DNA of 64,000 nucleotides, from assembly GCA_024699325.1 (NCBI GenBank), contig JAILPS010000012.1, positions 1-64,000 of the forward strand, in the 5' to 3' direction. The notes below the pieces were generated by a model that was given only the letters and a program-made list of their open reading frames with translations, made no database searches and had not been told where the DNA came from. Below, piece after piece: positions 35,038 to 41,950 of the stretch (position 1 is its first letter; the number at the start of each line of letters is the position of its first letter). This DNA is from Lachnospiraceae bacterium (GTDB lineage Bacteria > Bacillota > Clostridia > Lachnospirales > Lachnospiraceae). The translations under genes and the position numbers were made by a program.

Positions 35038-37437
35038 TTACTGTTTTATACCCTCTGTTCTTATGAGGAATCTGACTCCGGTGTCCGAATCGTCGGCGCT
35101 TCCGGCAAACGATGTGTACTCTCCCGCATATTCAAACGATGCTTTGAGCTTTTCCGCAATATCCGTCAGCTCTCCGTCCAGCAGTTCCTCTATCTTCTTT
35201 ACCGCCTTCTCGTCAAATTCGTTTATGCCGTCCGCAAGCCTGCGGCTTCCGTCTGCAAGATCGTCACTTCCGTCCTTCAGCTTCTTCGAGCCCTCGTACA
35301 ATTCTCCGATTCCGGATCCAAGTGCAGAGCATCCGTCCTTGAGCTGCAGACTTCCGTCTTCGAGTGCCTTCGCTCCATCCGTCAGTGCAGGCATGGACTC
35401 CTTGACCTTATCAAGTCCTCCACTAAGTGCTGCCGCGCCCTCCTTTAGCTTGCCGACACCCTCTATCAGGGTAGACGACAAACCGCTAAGCTGTTCAAGG
35501 CCTCCGACAACAGCCTCCAGATTGTTTCCTCCATTTCCGAATACAAGCTCATTAACTCCGTCCGCTATAGCCAGATCGGCATTCTTTATCTGCGTAACTC
35601 CCGCATACAGCCTGTCCGTCCCTGACATCACTGCAGAGGCTGCACCCTGAAGGGCTGCCGCGCCCTCACTTATCGCTGTCGCGCCTTGTTTGATACCCTC
35701 GAGTGCTGTCTGAGCCGGCTGTATATCGACCGATGCAAGTCCGGCCGCTGCGCCAAGCTCATACTGCTGGCTGTAGGATATAGCCTCCAATGCCTTCTGC
35801 AGTGCCACTCTCTGCTCCTCGGTGAGATTATCTCCCTGAAGCACGGAATTGATGGCTCCCGCAGCTGCGGCATCGCACGAATATGCAGAGGGTGCATCCT
35901 CAGCGGTCAGTGCCGTCGCTACCGAGCCTACCGCTGCCGGCAGTGCGGCAAGTCCCTTTTCCACAGCATCCGCCGCCTCATATATACCGTATGACTCGGG
36001 ACTAGAGGTATCCGAGCTGACAGCACCTGTCCTGATACCCGCCAGACCCGTATTTATAGCAGCTGCCGCCTCGTAGATGCCGTACTTGTCGGCAGCCGAG
36101 ACATCGTTGCTCTTAAGGCCTGCGAGAACCTGATCAGAGCCTGCAGCAGCTGCGGTTGCGGCCTCGTATATTCCGTATTTATCCGCAGCAGACATATCTC
36201 CGCTCTTCAGGGCCGCTACAGCCGCCCTCATACCGCTCAAAAGGCTTTCGGCCGCTCCGGGAAGTACTGCAACCGAATCCGACAATGTATTTAATCCGCC
36301 GCTCAGCGTTCCTGCGCCGTCGGCCAGGGCATCGATACCCGTCTTCAGCTCATCCGCGCCATTCTTAAGTGCCTCGGTTCCGTCATGCAGACTTACCGCA
36401 CCGTCTGTCAATGCAGCCGCACCGTCCGACGCACTCTTAAGTCCGTCTCGCAGTTCTCCGGCGCCATCGCTCAGCTTTCCGGCACCATCCGCAAGCTCAC
36501 CGCTTCCGTCTACGAGCGCCTTCACGCCATCCTTCATCTCCCCGAGTTTTTCCAAAAGCGACGAAAGATCAAGCTTACCCTCACTGCCCGTACCTATCTC
36601 CTTGAATATCGAGTTGTCGATGAATGTCAATGTAGTGAGAAGCTCGAAATCCGTTACGTCAGCTGATATCTCAACACTGTCCGGGATATCCACATCCCCG
36701 AGCAGCTCCTTCAGCTTATCATTGTCAGACTCCAGATTGCGGGCAAGTCCCGGAACCGCGATCCCGACTGCTATGGAGTGCTCACCGTCGTTTATGACCT
36801 GTCCTCCCGTCACCGTTATGTTCTTTGCCTTCGAGTTGTCAAGCATCATTCCCGATATGGCTGCGAAGGGCATGTAGATAGTCTCCTTCTTTCCGTCGAT
36901 CGTGACCTCCTTTGAAAGATTGTCCGTGTAGTCAAAGCGGATCTTCAGCTTACCGCTCTTCCCCGCGAGCTCCTCGGGTGCGATCTCCTTTCCGTCAAGA
37001 GTGTACGTTATCTTTACAGTTACGGGAAGCTCCTTGTCGGTCGTGCCACTGTAGTAAATATCACTTCCGTCCGCCTTCCAGGACACCTTATCCTCATCAC
37101 CGGATGTGTACTCCTGATCACCCTTCAGGTTCTTTATGTCATTCAGTATCGATACGTCATCTATCACCTCGAGCTCTGAGGGATTGGAAAGCCATTCGCT
37201 TACTATCGTCTTCTTTACATTTCCGTCTGCGGATGCTATGGCATATACCATCTCTGTCTTCCTATCCTCGGCGCCATGCCCCGTAACGGTCTCCGTCACC
37301 TTCTCCTGCGCAGTACAGGTCTCCTTTTCTTCGTTCTTTCCTTCGACCCTGGTGCTGCAGCCCGTGCCGCCGACGACAATGACTGCCGCCATAAGTCCCG
37401 TACCAAGTCTCAACATCATTCTCTTATTTCTGTTCAT
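35038..37437 (-). CDS. XXXLXXG heptad-repeat lipoprotein (YhgE/Pip-related), MMPL partner
   Basis: The 799-residue protein begins with a lipoprotein-like signal (VGGTGC, Cys about residue 27). A domain follows with FDYTDNLSKEVTIDGK. It then contains long runs of the seven-residue pattern seen in YhgE/Pip proteins: LADGAGKL, SDGAGELRDGL, TDGAVSLHDGTEAL, and again near the C-terminus. These form long helical rods. Central Ala-rich segments contain three near-repeats around DKYGIYEAA. There is no C-terminal ABC-2-like membrane domain, unlike YhgE. The gene overlaps the MMPL gene as ATGA. By analogy with neighbours of MMPL transporters it may be a periplasm-like spacer or adaptor; the substrate is unknown. 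Confidence 0.85.
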   Translation of the reverse strand: MNRNKRMMLRLGTGLMAAVIVVGGTGCSTRVEGKNEEKETCTAQEKVTETVTGHGAEDRKTEMVYAIASADGNVKKTIVSEWLSNPSELEVIDDVSILNDIKNLKGDQEYTSGDEDKVSWKADGSDIYYSGTTDKELPVTVKITYTLDGKEIAPEELAGKSGKLKIRFDYTDNLSKEVTIDGKKETIYMPFAAISGMMLDNSKAKNITVTGGQVINDGEHSIAVGIAVPGLARNLESDNDKLKELLGDVDIPDSVEISADVTDFELLTTLTFIDNSIFKEIGTGSEGKLDLSSLLEKLGEMKDGVKALVDGSGELADGAGKLSDGAGELRDGLKSASDGAAALTDGAVSLHDGTEALKNGADELKTGIDALADGAGTLSGGLNTLSDSVAVLPGAAESLLSGMRAAVAALKSGDMSAADKYGIYEAATAAAAGSDQVLAGLKSNDVSAADKYGIYEAAAAINTGLAGIRTGAVSSDTSSPESYGIYEAADAVEKGLAALPAAVGSVATALTAEDAPSAYSCDAAAAGAINSVLQGDNLTEEQRVALQKALEAISYSQQYELGAAAGLASVDIQPAQTALEGIKQGATAISEGAAALQGAASAVMSGTDRLYAGVTQIKNADLAIADGVNELVFGNGGNNLEAVVGGLEQLSGLSSTLIEGVGKLKEGAAALSGGLDKVKESMPALTDGAKALEDGSLQLKDGCSALGSGIGELYEGSKKLKDGSDDLADGSRRLADGINEFDEKAVKKIEELLDGELTDIAEKLKASFEYAGEYTSFAGSADDSDTGVRFLIRTEGIKQ

Positions 37438-39563
37438 ACTTCTCCTCCTGTGACCCCGAGATCACCGCTACCGATATTGTTTTTATGTGACTTCTTCCCG
37501 ATACAGCTCTTCATTCCGAGTGTTGTCCTTATTATGACTCCGTCAAACAGGATGTACATCGCGGGAAGGATGAGCATTACCGTTATACAGCTTATAACCG
37601 CTCCTCTGGCCAGAAGCATGCAGAGCGAGCTGATCAGATCCACATCCGAATAGATGCCGACACCTATGGTTGCCGCAAAGAATCCCAGCGCACTAGTTAT
37701 GATGGATGGTGCCGACGAGGTCAATGCATTTGCCGCGGCCTGTCTGCTGTTATATCCCGCAAGCCTCTCGGTCTTGTATCTGTTCGTCATAAGTATCGCG
37801 TAATCGACTGTCGCACCAAGCTGTATCGTACCTATGACTATCGATGCTATGAATGACTCCACCGTACCGCAGTAGTAGCAAAGTCCAAGGTTTATGTATA
37901 TCGCAAGCTCTATTACCGCAACCAGGATAACCGGCAGGCTGACGGATTTGAGCACGAACATGATCAGCAGGAATATGAGACCGATGCTCACGGTGTTCAC
38001 GACCGCGAAATCCTTATCCGTGATCTTTATAAGGTCCTTCGTGCACGCCGCCTCACCTATCACCATTCCCTCGGGATCGTAGCGCTTGACTATATCCGAA
38101 ATTCCTTCGATCTGGGAGTTCATCTCGTCCGTTGCGACCTCGTAGTCACTCGTGACCAGCATCAGCTGCCACTCATCGCTCTTTAACAGGCCCGTCACCT
38201 CATCGGGCAAAACCTCATCGGGTATCAGCGAGCCGGTCAGCGCATCCATGCCGAGGCATTTTCCCACTCCGGCTGTGCTCTCGACCTCGCCGACCATTGC
38301 CTTTATATCCTTCTTCTCAACATCCGAGCCGATCAGTATCATATGGAGCGATGCCATGTCATAGTTCTCGCTAAGCTCCTTGTTCGCCTGCACGCTCGGC
38401 AGGTAATCGGGTAGCGACGAATCCAGCTTATAGTAGACATCCATATGGTTGTAGCCGTATATCGCCGGTATCCAGAGCAGTATCATCACCACTATGGCTA
38501 CCGGATGATATTTGGTGACAAAGCCCGACAGCTTTTTGAACGAAAGGTTCAACGCCTTATGCGTGGTCACCTCGATTGCGCGGTCAAACAGAAGCAGTGC
38601 AGAAGGAAGCACCGTGACACAGCATATAACTCCGATCACAACACCCTTGGCCATGACTATACCGAGATCAAGACCTAGCGTAAAGGTCATGAAGCACAGG
38701 GCAACGAAACCTGCGACAGTGGTGAGCGAGGATCCGACGACCGAGTTGAGCGTTGCGCTTATCGCCTCGGCCATCGCCTCCTTATGATCGGAATTCTCCT
38801 TTTTCTTTTCCTTATAACTGCCGTACAGGAATATCGAGTAATCCATCGTAACACCCAGCTGCAGCACGGCCGCCAACGCCATCGTTATGAACGATATCTC
38901 GCCCTTCAGCACGTTGGTTCCCATATTGTAGAGGATCGCCATTCCTATGCTCAGCAGGAAAAGCACCGGAACGAGAAATGAATCGAGCGTTACGGACATC
39001 ACGATCAGCGCGAGCACCGCAGCTATCGCAACATATGTAAAGAGCTCGTTCTCAACCATTATCTTCGTGTCGGTTACTATCGCGCTCATACCGCTAAGGA
39101 AGCATTTCTCCCCGGCGACCTTTCGCATCTCCTCTATCGCATCCATCGTCGAATCAGCGGATGTGGTATCCGAAAAGAACACCGCCATCAGCGTGGAATC
39201 CTCCGCATGGTAGAAATCATATATATCCTCCGGAAGTATCTCCTGAGGCACCAGCTCTCCCGCGATGCTGTTGTACCATATCACCTCGGCCACACCGTCT
39301 ATCTGCTCCAGCTCCTTCTGCAGAGCCTCGGCATTGCGGTCATCCATATCCTTGGCAATGAACATCGCATAAGCACCCTTACCGAAATCCTTCAGGAGTA
39401 TATCCTGTCCCTCCATTGTCTCGATATTATCCGGAAGATAATAGAGTATATCGTAATTCACTCTCGTCTTTATCATTCCGATCACGGACGGGATCAGGAG
39501 TATCAGCGATATTATCAATATCGGTATCCTGAATCTCACAACCTTTTCTCCGAAGCCTTTCAT
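37434..39563 (-). CDS. MMPL/RND-family transporter
   Basis: The 709-residue protein has two similar halves, each with one membrane segment, a large external loop and a cluster of five membrane segments. The repeated sequences LGVTMDYSIFLYGSYKE and LGATVDYAILMTNRYKTE are the proton-relay TM4 motif of MMPL proteins, with the conserved Asp and Tyr present in both halves. Such pumps export lipids, hydrophobic drugs or lipopeptides using the proton gradient. The start follows AGAAGGAGG. It has its own promoter with two palindromes, and a TetR gene lies upstream, so drug-inducible efflux is a reasonable inference. Local base composition is richer in G+C than in the conserved regions of the window. 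Confidence 0.93.
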   Translation of the reverse strand: MKGFGEKVVRFRIPILIISLILLIPSVIGMIKTRVNYDILYYLPDNIETMEGQDILLKDFGKGAYAMFIAKDMDDRNAEALQKELEQIDGVAEVIWYNSIAGELVPQEILPEDIYDFYHAEDSTLMAVFFSDTTSADSTMDAIEEMRKVAGEKCFLSGMSAIVTDTKIMVENELFTYVAIAAVLALIVMSVTLDSFLVPVLFLLSIGMAILYNMGTNVLKGEISFITMALAAVLQLGVTMDYSIFLYGSYKEKKKENSDHKEAMAEAISATLNSVVGSSLTTVAGFVALCFMTFTLGLDLGIVMAKGVVIGVICCVTVLPSALLLFDRAIEVTTHKALNLSFKKLSGFVTKYHPVAIVVMILLWIPAIYGYNHMDVYYKLDSSLPDYLPSVQANKELSENYDMASLHMILIGSDVEKKDIKAMVGEVESTAGVGKCLGMDALTGSLIPDEVLPDEVTGLLKSDEWQLMLVTSDYEVATDEMNSQIEGISDIVKRYDPEGMVIGEAACTKDLIKITDKDFAVVNTVSIGLIFLLIMFVLKSVSLPVILVAVIELAIYINLGLCYYCGTVESFIASIVIGTIQLGATVDYAILMTNRYKTERLAGYNSRQAAANALTSSAPSIITSALGFFAATIGVGIYSDVDLISSLCMLLARGAVISCITVMLILPAMYILFDGVIIRTTLGMKSCIGKKSHKNNIGSGDLGVTGGEV

Positions 39564-39600
39564 ATGTCCTCCTTCTTTATCAGTCAGACAGCTTCACAAC

Positions 39601-39613
39601 TGACTAACGGTCA
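39601..39613. promoter_or_regulatory. Palindromic operator 1 of the MMPL operon
   Basis: TGACCGTTAGTCA on the minus strand, a TGAC-N5-GTCA palindrome, lies between the -10 box and the MMPL start. It shares the pattern TGACC-NNN-AGTCA with operator 2. A TetR-family site is likely, since a TetR gene is next to the operon. Confidence 0.65.
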
Positions 39614-39633
39614 TTTTTTTACTTACGCTCGTG

Positions 39634-39662
39634 ATGTTATCACTAAAATGACTTTTGGTCAA
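39634..39662 (-). promoter_or_regulatory. Sigma-A promoter of the MMPL operon
   Basis: TTGACC and TAACAT on the minus strand are separated by 17 bases. The -35 box lies inside operator 2. Confidence 0.75.
39649..39661. promoter_or_regulatory. Palindromic operator 2 overlapping the MMPL -35 box
   Basis: TGACCAAAAGTCA on the minus strand matches operator 1 in pattern and overlaps the -35 element, the position expected for a repressor. The centres of the two sites are 48 bases apart. Confidence 0.65.
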
Positions 39663-39691
39663 TATTTATTTTGTAAAGAAAACATAAAAAA

Positions 39692-39711
39692 AAAGCCGCA
39701 CCGACGGCTTT
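39692..39711 (-). terminator. Intrinsic terminator upstream of the MMPL promoter
   Basis: AAAGCCG-TCGGTG-CGGCTTT followed by a run of T on the minus strand. It separates the sfsA remnant and the TetR gene from the MMPL operon. Confidence 0.85.
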
Positions 39712-39780
39712 GTGTAGTCAGATTAATTATCAAACATTTGTAGCGACGCTTTAATGTTGTCAGTTATTATAAGCTCCTCA

Positions 39781-40049
39781 TCAGTAACATGACATGGCAT
39801 CCCTTAGCTCATGCAAATGTTTCACACCCCTCGTGGTTGGCACATCCGGAAAATAACCTGTCCCATATTCACATAGCCAAGCCCCTGCTTATATACGCCT
39901 ACCAGGTCATAGGCAGTTTTCCTTTGAGGATTGGAACTTCTCTCCAAAAACACCCTGACTCCGGGAAGCAAAAGTTCCCTGCATCTGCCCGTATTTTTGA
40001 CGTGAACAACCTCCGTGACACCGCCGATATCCACATGTGCTATAAACAT
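39781..40049 (-). pseudogene. sfsA: sfsA remnant with internal deletion and frameshift
   Basis: From 40049 the frame reads FIAHVDIGGV, VHVKNTGRCRELLLPG and NPQRKTAYDLVGV, which is the N-terminal part of SfsA without its first residues. It then shifts frame to YFPDVPTTRGVKHLHEL (stop at 39783), the motif near the C-terminus of SfsA. The nuclease-like middle of the protein and the true ends are missing. SfsA is a probable DNA-binding/nuclease-like protein named for sugar fermentation stimulation. The rest of 39564-40224 holds the MMPL promoter region and, at 40090-40200, a 36-codon frame with one hydrophobic segment that I do not count as a gene. Confidence 0.85.
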
Positions 40050-40224
40050 ATCACATCATCCATAGGATTATGATAACAAATCCCCTTCGTCAATTATGCT
40101 TTAAGTTAATCTTCTTAGAAAAATTATGATTTGCGCTTTTTATAAACAGCCCGTGCCGCAAAACTGCAATAATCAGAATGATAATACCAACAAGAAGCAT
40201 CACACGATGCGGTCATTTATCGTT

Positions 40225-40827
40225 TCAATTGTCCTTGAATCCCTTCATTATATTCCGTATACCGCCATGCAGAAACGGCTTGTAGGCCTTCAGGTCCACC
40301 GGCTCCCTGTCGACGATCGCATTGTATCCCGTTGCGGATACCATCTCTATTATCATGAACAGCATTATCTCCACATCATGATAAGGTACGGTCTCCTTTT
40401 TAATCTCCTCCTCAAGGAGCTTAAGATAATTGTATCCCGAATCCTCATCACTGCGGCTCAGGCTCTTATGGAATACCGCCCAGCTCACGTTCTTGGTTAT
40501 GAAAGCCGTAAGCTTAGGCTCATTCTCCATACTGTTGAGAATGTCGTCCACGATAGCGATCAGCTTATCCTCGAAGTTCTCCTTCTCCCTGTATCCGGAA
40601 TACTCTATAGCATGGTCGAAAAGCTTCTGTGCACGGTTCACTATGAGCTTCTCCCTGAGGTCATATTTATCCTTGAAATACAGATAAAAGGTTCCCTTGG
40701 CAACCTCCGCCCTCTCAACGATATCAGCTATCGAGGTCTGAGAGAAGCCCTTCGTGGTGAAAAGTTCGAACGCAGTCGAGAACAGGTTGTTTCTCTTATG
40801 TATTTTTTTATCGTCACGCCTTCCCAT
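40225..40827 (-). CDS. TetR-family transcriptional regulator
   Basis: The 200-residue protein has the TetR helix-turn-helix at residues 31-57: TSIADIVERAEVAKGTFYLY. The C-terminal ligand domain is not assignable. The gene lies upstream of the MMPL operon in the same direction, separated by the sfsA remnant and a terminator. The paired palindromes at the MMPL promoter are its probable targets; I see no similar palindrome directly before its own gene. It may act as a repressor relieved by the transported compound. Confidence 0.93.
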   Translation of the reverse strand: MGRRDDKKIHKRNNLFSTAFELFTTKGFSQTSIADIVERAEVAKGTFYLYFKDKYDLREKLIVNRAQKLFDHAIEYSGYREKENFEDKLIAIVDDILNSMENEPKLTAFITKNVSWAVFHKSLSRSDEDSGYNYLKLLEEEIKKETVPYHDVEIMLFMIIEMVSATGYNAIVDREPVDLKAYKPFLHGGIRNIMKGFKDN

Positions 40828-40843
40828 TATCCTTATCTCCCAA

Positions 40844-41062
40844 TCATTTACTCCATGTGAACGCAGTCGTGCCCGGTGGATCGCCCTCGGTATCCCATAC
40901 CGCTATCGATCCGTCGGTCGGCACCACCAGAATCTCGACATCGTCATCCTGAACATATCTGACATACCCGACCGTGAACATCTTATGCTTCTCGTCAATG
41001 TCCCTCGGCATGATCCACCGCAACGAGCTTAAGCCGCTCATGCTCCGCATACACATCCTCAT
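40844..41062 (-). pseudogene. Possible gene remnant between degV and the TetR gene
   Basis: Two frames each look partly coding. The frame starting shortly after the degV stop reads LWAEKKKYEDVYAEHERLKL and stops near 41013. The next frame continues with FTVGYVRYVQDDDVEILVVPTDGSIAVWD and ends TAFTWSK. A single frameshift would join them, which suggests a decayed or wrongly sequenced small gene. I do not recognise the family. Confidence 0.35.
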
Positions 41063-41086
41063 ATTTCTTTTTCTCTGCCCACAAAA

Positions 41087-41941
41087 TTAATCATGATAAA
41101 CGTACAGCACTCCAACTGTGTTAGGTCCGCAGTTACATGAAACCGTAGCTGATGCCTCGGTTATAAATATGTTTTCAAAATTACCGCTTGACGCCACGAT
41201 ATCATGAGCTTTCTCAAGCTCCTTAACCGTACATCCGGCATGCGTTATGAATATCGCCTTCTTGTCGATCTTCTCGGCGTTCTTCATTTCCCTGTTCAGG
41301 TATTTAATCTGCGCCTTCTCATAGTTGCCAAACATAATGCTTCTGAGATTGAACTTGCCATCCCTCATCTCAAGCACGGGGTGAAGCGACAGCTTCTGGC
41401 ACATCTTCATGGCCTTCGCGCTAACCCTGTTGTTCTTATACAGATATCTAAGATTCCTCATGACGAAGGAGCAGCTTACATGGTTTCTGAATTCATTCAG
41501 ATAGTCAACTACCTCCTTGGAGCTCTTGCCCTCCTTAACCAGCTCAACCGCCTTAAGGGCGATTAATCCTGTTGCAGAGGAGAGCGTTTTGGAATCCACA
41601 ACGTGAATTCTGTTTTCCATCCCCAAATGCTTGGCCGCAAGCATCGCATGGTCATAGGAATCGCTTATATCCTTGCTTAGACTTATGTGAATAACCTCGT
41701 CATACTCCTTCAGTCTGTCCTTAAACAGGGTTATGAAATCCTCCTCAATAGGGGATTCTGTCACGGGAATGCCGCCTGCGTCCATATACGCGAGCACATT
41801 TCTCGCTGAGATCTCTATAGGGTCGCAGAAGCGTCCGCTGTCAGTTATGATATGGCAGTAGACTACGCCCAGATTGTTTTCGAGCATCTGCTCTTCTGAA
41901 AGATCACTTGTACAGTCACAAGTTACAGTTATTTTGCTCAT
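41087..41941 (-). CDS. DegV family fatty-acid-binding protein
   Basis: DegV proteins bind a fatty acid and, as FakB, present it to the kinase FakA for phosphorylation. The 284-residue product has the N-terminal KITVTCDCTSDLS, the YCHIITDSG strand, ITESP-like VTESP and HISLSKDISDSYDHAMLAAK, all expected for the family. The second lobe ends in FITEASATVSCNCGPNTVGV, the usual GPGT-like end with a Cys-rich variation. The gene is 9 bases downstream of the hybrid histidine kinase and is probably cotranscribed with it. FakA is not in this window. Confidence 0.9.
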   Translation of the reverse strand: MSKITVTCDCTSDLSEEQMLENNLGVVYCHIITDSGRFCDPIEISARNVLAYMDAGGIPVTESPIEEDFITLFKDRLKEYDEVIHISLSKDISDSYDHAMLAAKHLGMENRIHVVDSKTLSSATGLIALKAVELVKEGKSSKEVVDYLNEFRNHVSCSFVMRNLRYLYKNNRVSAKAMKMCQKLSLHPVLEMRDGKFNLRSIMFGNYEKAQIKYLNREMKNAEKIDKKAIFITHAGCTVKELEKAHDIVASSGNFENIFITEASATVSCNCGPNTVGVLYVYHD

Positions 41942-41950
41942 GTCTACCCC

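Noticed and set aside
40090-40200. 36-codon frame with a hydrophobic segment between sfsA remnant and the TetR gene
   Set aside because: There is no clear ribosome site and it lies in a zone of gene decay; hydrophobic short frames are common by chance.
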